Shown piece by piece: positions 21,573 to 29,210 of a stretch of DNA of 64,000 nt. Every line of letters starts with the position of its first letter. Within the stretch, counting starts at the first letter, position 1. The notes below the pieces were generated by a model. The model was given only the letters and a program-made list of their open reading frames with translations. It was not told the DNA's origin and did no database searches. The stretch covers positions 1 to 64,000 of the forward strand of contig NZ_JALJCK010000019.1 in NCBI RefSeq assembly GCF_022899355.1. Direction: 5' to 3'. The stretch is from Shinella yambaruensis (GTDB lineage: Bacteria; Pseudomonadota; Alphaproteobacteria; Rhizobiales; Rhizobiaceae). A program made the translations under genes and the position numbers.

Positions 21573-21600
21573 TTGACTGCTAATATTATTAGCGCAAGAT
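21573..21600 (+). promoter_or_regulatory. Promoter and LacI-type operator of the Ytf-like operon
   Basis: A -35-like TTGACT (21573-21578) and a -10-like CAAGAT (21595-21600) flank the perfect palindrome GCTAATATTATTAGC (21579-21593). An operator between the two promoter boxes would block RNA polymerase directly. Confidence 0.6.
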
Positions 21601-21675
21601 TTGCCCATGTGAAGCAGGAATTTGCTCACGTCCGGTAGAGGAGCACCGGCCAGAACCTGGGAGGAGAACCCGCTC

Positions 21676-22656
21676 ATGACCATGATTTCCCGTCGCACCT
21701 TCATGCTCGCGGCCACGGCCGCCGGCGCGCTTGCCGTTGCCGGCGTTGCGATCGCCCAAGTGCCGAAGCTCGAACAGAAGGACACCTACAAGGTCGGCTT
21801 CGCGCAGACCGAATCCAACAATCCCTGGCGCATCGCCCAGACGAACAGCATGAAGGCCGAGGCTGAAAAGCTCGGCTACCAGCTCGTCTACACGGACGCC
21901 GCCGGTTCCGCCGCCAAGCAGGTCGCCGACGTCAACTCGATGATCGCCCAGGGCGTCGACGTCATCTTCCTTGCCCCGCGCGAGGAAAAGCCGCTGATTC
22001 CCGCCGTCATGGCCGCCAAGAAGGCGGGCATCCCGGTGATCCTGCTCGACCGCTCGGTCGATCCGTCGCTGGCCAAGGCCGGCGAGGATTACCTCACCTT
22101 CATCGGCTCGAACTTCGTCGAGGAAGGAAGGCGTATCGCAGAATGGCTGGTGAAGAACGCCAACGGCAAGTCCAAGATCATCGAATTGGAAGGCACGACC
22201 GGTTCATCGCCCGCCAACGACCGCAAGAAGGGCTTCGACGAGGCGATCCAGGCGGCCGGCGGCTTCGAGATCGTCGCCTCGCAGACCGGCGACTTCGCCC
22301 GCGACAAGGGCCGCCAGGTAGCCGAAGCCCTGCTTCAGGCGCATCCGGATGCCGACATCATCTACGCCCACAACGACGAAATGGCGATGGGCGCCATCGC
22401 CGCGCTGGAAGCGGCCGGCAAGGTGCCGGGCAAGGATGTGCTCGTCCTGTCCATCGACGGCGGCAAGGAAGCCGTGCAGGCGGTTGTCGACGGCAAGATC
22501 GCTGCGGTCGTCGAGTGCAATCCGCGCTTCGGGCCCAAGGCCTTCGAGACCATGCTGCGCTATGCCAAGGGCGAGACGATCGAGCCGATGATCATCAACG
22601 ACGACAAGTTCTACGACGCCTCCAACGCCGCCGCGGAACTCGCCGACGCCTACTGA
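21676..22656 (+). CDS. ytfQ: Sugar ABC transporter substrate-binding protein, YtfQ-like
   Basis: The 326-residue binding protein resembles E. coli YtfQ (galactofuranose): KVGFAQTESNNPWRIAQTNSM, MIAQGVDVIFLAPREEKPL, ELEGTTGSSPANDRKKGFDEAI, IIYAHNDEMAMGAI and SIDGGKEAVQAVV. The N-terminus MTMISRRTFMLAATAAG carries a twin-arginine motif (SRRTFM), so export may use Tat rather than Sec. ATG 21676 follows GGGAGGAG. It heads the rightward transporter operon and is controlled from the palindrome at 21579. Confidence 0.92.
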   Translation: MTMISRRTFMLAATAAGALAVAGVAIAQVPKLEQKDTYKVGFAQTESNNPWRIAQTNSMKAEAEKLGYQLVYTDAAGSAAKQVADVNSMIAQGVDVIFLAPREEKPLIPAVMAAKKAGIPVILLDRSVDPSLAKAGEDYLTFIGSNFVEEGRRIAEWLVKNANGKSKIIELEGTTGSSPANDRKKGFDEAIQAAGGFEIVASQTGDFARDKGRQVAEALLQAHPDADIIYAHNDEMAMGAIAALEAAGKVPGKDVLVLSIDGGKEAVQAVVDGKIAAVVECNPRFGPKAFETMLRYAKGETIEPMIINDDKFYDASNAAAELADAY

Positions 22657-22789
22657 CCAGAACTCCCAAGCCTCTTGCGGCCGGGGCGGCTCCACCGTCT
22701 CGGCCGTTTCTTGAACGGGCCTGACCTTTGGTTCGTTCGGGTGTAGGCTCGTGATGCCCGTCCCGGAGGGCGGATAGAGGAGGAACCCG

Positions 22790-24280
22790 ATGCTTCTGTC
22801 CATGCAGGGCGTTTCAAAGGCGTTTGCCGGCGTCGCCGCGCTGAAATCCGCCTCGCTCGAGGTCGAGCCGGCGGAGGTCATGGCGCTCGTCGGCCAGAAC
22901 GGCGCGGGCAAGTCCACGCTGATCAAGATCCTCACCGGCGTCTACCGCCGCGACGAGGGCAGCATCGCCTTCGACGGCAGGGAGGTCGACTTCTCGATGC
23001 CGGCAGAGGCGCAAGGCGCCGGCATCGCGACGATCTACCAGGAAATCAACCTCGCCCCGCAGCGCTCGGTGGCGGAAAACATCTACCTTTCCCGCGAGCC
23101 GAAGCGCTTCGGCCTGATCGACCATGCCGCCATGCGGCGCGGCGCCGAGGCCGTGCTGAAAACCTTCAACCTCTCCATCGATGTCGACCGGCCCGTCGCG
23201 CATTTCGATGCCGCGACCCGGCAGATGGTGGCCATCGCCCGCGCCGTCACGCAAAAGGCCCGCCTCGTCATCATGGACGAGCCCACCTCCTCGCTCGACG
23301 AGCGCGAGGTCGCCGTGCTCTTCGAGACGATCCGCACGCTGAAACGCGCGGGCGTCGCCGTCATCTTCATCGGGCACCGGCTCGACGAGCTCTACGCGAT
23401 CTGCGACCGGGTGACGATCATGCGGGACGGCCAGACGGTCGCGAAAAGCCCGATGGCGGACATGCCCAAGATGGCGCTGGTGCGCCACATGCTCGGCAAG
23501 GAGCTCGCCGCCTTCCAGGCGATCGCGCCGGATGAGGACGCGCCCGAGCGGCCCGTCCGCCTCGCGGTCGAGAATGCCGGTGCAGGCGTGCGTGTCCGCG
23601 ATGTCAGCCTCGACGTGCGCGAGGGCGAGATATCGGGCCTTGCCGGCCTGCTCGGCTCGGGCCGTACGGAGACGGCGCGCCTGATCTTCGGTGCCGACAA
23701 GATGCAGCGCGGCACGATCCGCATGGACGGCCGCGCGCGCACCTATCGCGAGCCGGCCGACGCCATCGCCGATGGCATCGGCCTCGTCTCGGAAGACCGC
23801 AAGATCGACGGCATCGTGCCCGACATGAGCATCCGCGAGAACATGACGCTGGCGCTGCTGCCGAGGCTGAAGAAGGCCGGCATCGTCGACCGCGCGCGGC
23901 AGGACGAGATCGTCACCCGCTACATCCGCGCCCTCGGCGTCAAATGCGCCTCGCCTGACCAGCCGATCAGGGAGCTCTCCGGCGGCAACCAGCAGAAGGT
24001 GCTGCTTGCCCGCTGGCTCGCCACCGACCCGCGTGTCCTGATCATCGACGAGCCGACCCGCGGCATCGATATCGGCGCCAAATCGGAAATCCTCAAGCTG
24101 TTGCGCAGCCTCGCCGACGAGGGCCTCAGCGTGCTGATGATCTCCTCCGAACTGGAGGAGCTGCTCGCCGCCGCCGACCGCGTGACCGTGCTCAGCGACG
24201 GCACGTCCGTCGCGACCCTGCCGCGCAAGGACTTGAGCGAAGCGGCGCTGCTTTCCGCCATGGCCCATCAGGTTGAATGA
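22790..24280 (+). CDS. ytfR: Sugar ABC transporter ATP-binding protein, two domains, YtfR-like
   Basis: The 496-residue RbsA/YtfR-type ATPase has two ABC domains. The first has Walker A GQNGAGKST and Walker B VIMDEPTSSLD. The second has the degenerate LGSGRTET loop usual for this family and LSGGNQQKVLLARWLATDPRVLIIDEPTRGIDIG. GAGGAGG precedes the ATG. A 133-base gap with weak hairpins separates it from ytfQ, which may let the binding protein be made in excess. Confidence 0.95.
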   Translation: MLLSMQGVSKAFAGVAALKSASLEVEPAEVMALVGQNGAGKSTLIKILTGVYRRDEGSIAFDGREVDFSMPAEAQGAGIATIYQEINLAPQRSVAENIYLSREPKRFGLIDHAAMRRGAEAVLKTFNLSIDVDRPVAHFDAATRQMVAIARAVTQKARLVIMDEPTSSLDEREVAVLFETIRTLKRAGVAVIFIGHRLDELYAICDRVTIMRDGQTVAKSPMADMPKMALVRHMLGKELAAFQAIAPDEDAPERPVRLAVENAGAGVRVRDVSLDVREGEISGLAGLLGSGRTETARLIFGADKMQRGTIRMDGRARTYREPADAIADGIGLVSEDRKIDGIVPDMSIRENMTLALLPRLKKAGIVDRARQDEIVTRYIRALGVKCASPDQPIRELSGGNQQKVLLARWLATDPRVLIIDEPTRGIDIGAKSEILKLLRSLADEGLSVLMISSELEELLAAADRVTVLSDGTSVATLPRKDLSEAALLSAMAHQVE

Positions 24281-24281
24281 C

Positions 24282-25292
24282 ATGACGACGATCGAGACCC
24301 CCGCCCCGCAGCCCTCCGGCACACTTTCTCCCGGCAGCCGGCTGTTCACGCTGGCGAGCCGCTACGGCACGTTCGTCGCCTTCCTGGCGCTCATCGTCTT
24401 CAACGTCGCGGTGACGCCGAACTTCCTTTCCTGGCAGACGCTCAACGTGAACCTCACGCAGGTCGCGACCATCGTCATCGTCGCGACCGGCATGACGCTC
24501 GTCATCGCCACCGGCGGCATCGACCTGTCGGTCGGCTCGCTGATGGCGATAGCGGGCGCGCTCGCGCCGATGATCTTCATGGGCCAGTTCTGGCAGGTGG
24601 AGAACATGGCATTCGCCGTGGCGCTCGCCTTCCTCCTTCCCGTCGTCGTCGCCGGCCTCTTCGGCCTGTTCAACGGGCTGCTCGTCACGCGCTTTTCCAT
24701 CCAGCCGATCATCGCGACGCTCGTGCTCTTCATCGCCGGACGCGGCATCGCGCAGGTCATGACCAACGGCAACCTGCAGGTCTTCAGGAACGAGGGCTTC
24801 CAGTTCATCGCCATGGGCCGCATCGCCGGCATTCCGGCGCAGGTCGTGCTGATGACCGTCATCGTCGCCCTCACCTTTGCGATGATCCGCTACACGGTCA
24901 TCGGCCGGCAGATCATCGCCGTCGGCGGCAACGAGAAGGCCGCAAGGCTCACCGGCGTGCCGGTGAAGCGGGTCAAGCTCTTCGTCTACATGATCAGCGG
25001 CGCGCTTGCGGGGCTTGCCGGCCTCGTCGTGGTGGCGCGCAACTCCGCCAGCGACGCCAACCTCGTCGGCCTCGGCATGGAACTCGACGCCATCGCCGCC
25101 GTCGCCGTCGGCGGCACGCTGCTCACGGGCGGGCGGGCGAACATCATCGGCACCGTGCTCGGCGCCTTCGTCATCCAGCTCGTCCGCTACACGCTATTGG
25201 CCAACGGCGTGCCGGATGCGGCCGCCCTCATCGTCAAGGCCGGGCTGATCGTGCTCGCCGTCTTCATCCAGCAACGCGCCGACAAGTCTTGA
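24282..25292 (+). CDS. ytfT: Sugar ABC transporter permease, YtfT-like
   Basis: The 336-residue BPD_transp_2 family protein has about ten membrane helices and the segments TGMTLVIATGGIDLSVGSLMAIAGAL and IAVGGNEKAARLTGVPVKRVKLFVYMISGALAG. ATG 24282 is preferred; it lies just after the YtfR stop. It pairs with the next gene to form a two-subunit pore. Confidence 0.94.
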   Translation: MTTIETPAPQPSGTLSPGSRLFTLASRYGTFVAFLALIVFNVAVTPNFLSWQTLNVNLTQVATIVIVATGMTLVIATGGIDLSVGSLMAIAGALAPMIFMGQFWQVENMAFAVALAFLLPVVVAGLFGLFNGLLVTRFSIQPIIATLVLFIAGRGIAQVMTNGNLQVFRNEGFQFIAMGRIAGIPAQVVLMTVIVALTFAMIRYTVIGRQIIAVGGNEKAARLTGVPVKRVKLFVYMISGALAGLAGLVVVARNSASDANLVGLGMELDAIAAVAVGGTLLTGGRANIIGTVLGAFVIQLVRYTLLANGVPDAAALIVKAGLIVLAVFIQQRADKS

Positions 25293-25303
25293 GGAGACCC
25301 ATC

Positions 25304-26287
25304 ATGCACACCCTCCTCCGCCCCTTCGCCATCAAATCCTCCGGCGACATCGCCCGGCTCGGCGTCCTCCTCGCGCTTTTCGGCCTCATCCTCTTCGGGG
25401 CGCTGCGTTACGACAACTTCCTTTCGTCCTACAACATCCTCTCGTTCCTGCGCTACAATTCCATGTTCGCGCTGATCGCCCTCGGCATGGCCTTCGTCAT
25501 CATCACCGGCGGCATCGACCTTTCGGTCGGCGGCACGGCGGCAATGGCGAGCGTGGTGGCGGCGCTCCTTTCGCCCTGGCACTGGGCGGCAGGTCTCCTC
25601 GGCGGCATGGCCGCCGGCTGCGCGGTCGGCGCGCTCAATGGCTTCATCATCACGAAGATGCGCATCCAGCCCTTCATCGCAACGCTCGCGACCATGCTCG
25701 CCGCCTATGGCACGGGCCTGCTCATCGCCAACAACCAGTCGGTCTCCGTCTCCTACGACAGCGGCTTCACGGTGATCGGCCAGGACGATTTCCTGGGCTT
25801 TCCCATTCCTGCCTGGATCGCGCTCGCCGCCTATATCCTCGGCTGGCTGGTGCTCGAAAAGCTGCCCGTCGGCCGCCACGTCCTCGCCATCGGCGACGGC
25901 GAGGCGACAGCCGGCCTGATGGGCCTGAAAGTCGAGCGCACGCTTGCCGCCGTCTATCTCGCCTCCGGCACGCTCGCCGGCCTTGCCGGCGTCATCCTCG
26001 CCTCGCAGTTCGGCGCCGGCCAGCCGACGGAAGGCGTCGGCTGGGAGCTTTTCGCGATCGCGTCCGTCGTGGTCGGCGGCACGCTGCTGACGGGCGGTTC
26101 GGGCTCGGTCGGCGCGACGCTGGCCGGCGCGCTCCTCCTGGCCATGGTGTTCAACATCCTGAACTTCGAAAACGGCCTCGGCTGGATCTCGTTGTCCGCC
26201 TACTGGCAGTCCGTCATCCGCGGCGCCTTCCTGCTCGTCGTCGTCGTGCTGCAGGCCAAGTTGATGGCGCGCCACAGGAGCGCCTGA
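25304..26287 (+). CDS. yjfF: Sugar ABC transporter permease, YjfF-like
   Basis: The 327-residue second permease of the same family has LGMAFVIITGGIDLSVGGTAAMASVV and LAIGDGEATAGLMGLKVERTLAAVYLASGTLAGLAGVI. GAGGAG lies seven bases before ATG 25304. With YtfT, YtfR and YtfQ it completes a galactofuranose-type importer; the true sugar could be another furanose or aldose. Confidence 0.94.
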   Translation: MHTLLRPFAIKSSGDIARLGVLLALFGLILFGALRYDNFLSSYNILSFLRYNSMFALIALGMAFVIITGGIDLSVGGTAAMASVVAALLSPWHWAAGLLGGMAAGCAVGALNGFIITKMRIQPFIATLATMLAAYGTGLLIANNQSVSVSYDSGFTVIGQDDFLGFPIPAWIALAAYILGWLVLEKLPVGRHVLAIGDGEATAGLMGLKVERTLAAVYLASGTLAGLAGVILASQFGAGQPTEGVGWELFAIASVVVGGTLLTGGSGSVGATLAGALLLAMVFNILNFENGLGWISLSAYWQSVIRGAFLLVVVVLQAKLMARHRSA

Positions 26288-26306
26288 AGCGGGCATGGCC
26301 CATCCG

Positions 26307-26750
26307 TCACGCGCGCCCGTCATGGCCCTGCGCCAGCCGCAAGGCCGGTGGCATCATATCTGGACACTGCACGTCCCGGTGGGCCTCCACGAGATCCGCG
26401 ATCGAATGGCAATCCAGAAGGTCGAGCATGGAGTTGGTGAGATCGCGCAGAAGCGGTCCCAGAAATGCCTCCTGATTGCTGGTTTCGAGGGCAAAGGCGC
26501 GCGGCTGCGTCAACCGCACGACGTCGCCGAGCAGGATGTGGTCAGGCGGTTGAAGCAGCTTGAGCCCGCCGAACCGGCCGCGGCGCGTGGCAATCCATCC
26601 GGCTTTCGAGAGCTGAAGCACGACATGGGCGGCGCGGTCCTTCGACGTTCCGGCCTCCGCTGCCGCAAGGTTGGTGTCGATCTGCCTGCGGCGTCGGGCG
26701 CAGGACACGAGAATGCTGATTGCGATTTCCGTTTGCCGTGTCAGGCGCAT
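26307..26750 (-). CDS. Rrf2-family transcription regulator lacking the usual cluster cysteines
   Basis: The 147-residue protein has the Rrf2 winged helix (MRLTRQTEIAISILVSCARR; AAEAGTSKDRAAHVVLQLSKAGWIATRRGRFGGLKL). NsrR, IscR and RirA hold three Cys at about positions 91-106 for an iron-sulfur cluster. Here Cys occur only at 17, 114 and 129, so a standard cluster is doubtful. GGGAGGAG precedes ATG 26750. It is convergent with the Ytf operon and upstream of the metallophore uptake genes; its target is unknown, but redox or iron sensing would suit the location. Confidence 0.85.
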   Translation of the reverse strand: MRLTRQTEIAISILVSCARRRRQIDTNLAAAEAGTSKDRAAHVVLQLSKAGWIATRRGRFGGLKLLQPPDHILLGDVVRLTQPRAFALETSNQEAFLGPLLRDLTNSMLDLLDCHSIADLVEAHRDVQCPDMMPPALRLAQGHDGRA

Positions 26751-26775
26751 GCTGCCTCCTCCCGATCCCGGTTGC

Positions 26776-26820
26776 GCTGGAGCAATTCCGGTGGAATCCG
26801 GTTCACGGAATTGCTCCAGC
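26776..26820. repeat. Perfect inverted repeat, 15-base arms
   Basis: GCTGGAGCAATTCCG pairs with CGGAATTGCTCCAGC around a 15-base loop. The GGAGCAATTCC core is shared with the ends of RIME-like elements such as that at 20322, so this is probably a short form of the same family. It lies between two leftward regulators and may end the AraC transcript. Confidence 0.6.
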
Positions 26821-26862
26821 ATCTGTTTTCACCGCGGCGATGCCGCTTCGGCTGGAAATGCG

Positions 26863-27828
26863 TCAGAGCGCAAGGCTCGTCTCCCGGCCGACCCGCCCGA
26901 TCTGCGTATGGGACGTCTTCTTCATCGCCTTCGGGGTCGTGCCGAACTGCTTGCGGAACGCCGCGGCGAAGTGGCCGAGATTGGTGTAGCCGACCTGGTT
27001 CGCCACCGTCGTCACCGACTGCTCGCCCGCCAGCAACGCGCTGCGCGCAACGATCATCCGCCGTTCCTTGAGATAGCCGAAGGGCGTCGTGTCGAAGAGG
27101 ACCTTGAAGCCCTTCTTGAGCTTGAAATCGTTGATGCCGACCTCATGGGCGAGCGCCACCAGCGAGGGCGGATCGGAGAGGTTCTCGCTGAGGATATCGC
27201 GCGCCCGCTTCAGCCGCTCGATATCGCCCGGTGAAAGGGCGCAATCGCAATGGGCCATGCACAGCCGCTCGAGGCCAAGCGCGATCAGCTCGTAGGCCTT
27301 GCTGGTCAGGAAGACCGAGCGCAGGGGCTCGCTGACCTGTGCGGTAGCCATCTGGTGCAGCACGGCCTGAATGGAGGCGGACGGCAGGATTTCGCGGCTG
27401 AGCCCGCGCGCGCCGTCGCCGGCGAGAAACATCCGGATCGCCTCCGGGCAGGCCGCACTGAAGACGCGGCTCATATAAGCGTGCGGCAGGCCGACGATGA
27501 CGACGGAGAGCGCCTCATCGCGCCCGACCGTCGCCGGTTCGGCCGAAAAACCGTTCGAGACGAGCGCCGCCTCGCCGCTGCCGAAGGCAATCCCGCGCTG
27601 CCCGGCCCGCCCGGGCAGGGTGAGCGTGCCGGCAACGACGAAAACCATCGCCGATCCGCGTCGCGGCAGCGCCAGCGGCAGGTCGCAACCCGTATGGGCC
27701 GCGCCGCTCACCATGGTAAGGCTGATGCCGTGATCGAGATGCACGACTTCGGTGCGGATGCCGAACGCCTCTTCGCAATCGGCACTGTCGAAAACCTTGA
27801 TGTCTTCGCGCTGTCTGGTCTGCATCAT
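26863..27828 (-). CDS. AraC-family regulator, PchR/YbtA-like
   Basis: The 321-residue protein has a C-terminal AraC domain whose first helix-turn-helix reads SLVALAHEVGINDFKLKKGFKVLFDTTPFGYLKERRM. This wording is typical of PchR, YbtA and related siderophore regulators. The second helix-turn-helix is SVTTVANQVGYTNLGHFAAAFRKQFGTTPKAM. PchR-type proteins bind the ferric siderophore in the cell and activate synthesis and uptake genes, recognising repeats upstream. Candidate repeats lie at 37337 and 55044. ATG 27828 follows GAGGTG. It is adjacent to the permease and receptor genes, as in pyochelin and yersiniabactin loci. Confidence 0.9.
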   Translation of the reverse strand: MMQTRQREDIKVFDSADCEEAFGIRTEVVHLDHGISLTMVSGAAHTGCDLPLALPRRGSAMVFVVAGTLTLPGRAGQRGIAFGSGEAALVSNGFSAEPATVGRDEALSVVIVGLPHAYMSRVFSAACPEAIRMFLAGDGARGLSREILPSASIQAVLHQMATAQVSEPLRSVFLTSKAYELIALGLERLCMAHCDCALSPGDIERLKRARDILSENLSDPPSLVALAHEVGINDFKLKKGFKVLFDTTPFGYLKERRMIVARSALLAGEQSVTTVANQVGYTNLGHFAAAFRKQFGTTPKAMKKTSHTQIGRVGRETSLAL

Positions 27829-27908
27829 GGGACACCTCACGCATTATGGAAGAAGGGACAGAGTCTTCCCGCTGGCATTGGCATCGGCATTTCCCGGCCC
27901 GCGCGCCT

Positions 27909-29141
27909 TCAGCCGGAGACGCCGTAGGCCGGCGCGCCCGCCGCCGGACTGTCCGCCACCGCCCGGTCTTCGCGGTAAAGCTTCAGGGCGAGCAGGCCGG
28001 CGAGGACCGCAAGGCCTGCCGCGATCAGCACCAGCGCCTGGTAACCCACCGCCCCGGCGACCTGGAGGGCGACGGCGCCCGACAGGAAGCCCATGAAGCT
28101 GTAGAGGCTGTACTGCGCCGTGAAATCGGTGCCCTCGCTGCCCGCCGCCGACCGGTCCATCATGATGGTCAGCATCACGGTGGCGATCGGGTTGTAGATC
28201 AGGAAAACGAGAACCAGGCCGGGCACGATCAGCAACGTCTCGCGCGCGCCGCCGGCAAGCGGCAGGACCGAAAGAATAATCGCCGCCTGCGCAAAGGCCG
28301 CGCTCACCAGCATGCGCTTGCGGCCGAAGCGGCGGATCAGCAGGCCCGCGCCGAAGACGGCGAGAAGGCCGACCAGCGAACCGACGATGTTGAGCGTGAA
28401 GCCGACGGCCTCCAGCGGCCAGCCGATATCGACCAGCATGGGGCTCAGCATGGCGAAGATCATGCCGATGCCGAGCGGCACGATGACCATCAGCGCCGCC
28501 CAGCCCGCCATGCCCGGCCGCGCCCAGACGCGCCAGATGCGGCCGTAACCGGCGGCGGAGAGGGACGCCGGAACCTGCGGTTCGCGGAAGAAGAGGATCT
28601 GCACGAAGCAGGCGGCGAGCACGCCGGCCATCAGGAGGAAGCAGCCGGTCCAGCCGATCGTCGGGTAGAGCGCGAGCGTAAGCCCGCCGCCGAGCACGAT
28701 GCCGACGAGGCCGCCGGCCACCTGCACGCTGTTGCCGAGGCCGCGCAGCTCCGCCGGCAGGAGACGGCAGGTAACGGCGTCCGTCGCAATATCCTGCGTT
28801 GCCGAGAAGACGGTAAGCACAAGCCCGAGCACGACCAGCAGCGGGAAATTGGCGAGGCCGTCGATCTGGCCGATGAGGACGAGCATGGCGATCATCGCCG
28901 CCTGCATCATAAGCAGCCAGCCGCGATAATGGCCGAGCCGGCCGAAGGAGACGCGGTCGACGAGCGGCGCCCAGAGGATCTTGAACACCCAGACGAAGCC
29001 GAGCAGGTAGAGCGCGCCGATCTCTTCCAGCGTGCGGCCCTGTTCGCGCAGGATCGCCGGCAGGCCCATGAAGAAGAAGGAGACCGGCAGGAACTGCGTG
29101 ACGTAGAGGCTGGCGATCAGGATCCAGTTCGCGGGTTTCAT
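27909..29141 (-). CDS. MFS siderophore permease, RhtX/FptX-like
   Basis: The 410-residue inner-membrane protein has about twelve hydrophobic helices. FMGLPAILREQGRTLEEIGALYLLGFVWVFKILWAPLVDR and FSATQDIATDAVTCRLLP match the RhtX/FptX family, single-protein importers of rhizobactin 1021 and pyochelin, and are also close to AmpG. It likely moves the metal-loaded metallophore from periplasm to cytoplasm. GAGGA precedes ATG 29141. It lies behind the receptor gene, separated by a hairpin. Confidence 0.9.
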   Translation of the reverse strand: MKPANWILIASLYVTQFLPVSFFFMGLPAILREQGRTLEEIGALYLLGFVWVFKILWAPLVDRVSFGRLGHYRGWLLMMQAAMIAMLVLIGQIDGLANFPLLVVLGLVLTVFSATQDIATDAVTCRLLPAELRGLGNSVQVAGGLVGIVLGGGLTLALYPTIGWTGCFLLMAGVLAACFVQILFFREPQVPASLSAAGYGRIWRVWARPGMAGWAALMVIVPLGIGMIFAMLSPMLVDIGWPLEAVGFTLNIVGSLVGLLAVFGAGLLIRRFGRKRMLVSAAFAQAAIILSVLPLAGGARETLLIVPGLVLVFLIYNPIATVMLTIMMDRSAAGSEGTDFTAQYSLYSFMGFLSGAVALQVAGAVGYQALVLIAAGLAVLAGLLALKLYREDRAVADSPAAGAPAYGVSG

Positions 29142-29166
29142 TTCGGTCCTCGTCTTTCGTTTTCAC

Positions 29167-29190
29167 CGGCCCGGGCACTGGCCCGGGCCG
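29167..29190. terminator. Hairpin between receptor and permease genes
   Basis: CGGCCCGGGC pairs perfectly with GCCCGGGCCG around ACTG. There is no T-run on the leftward side, so it may attenuate rather than stop transcription between receptor and permease. Confidence 0.55.
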
Positions 29191-29210
29191 TCATTTCTTC
29201 AGGGTGGCGA

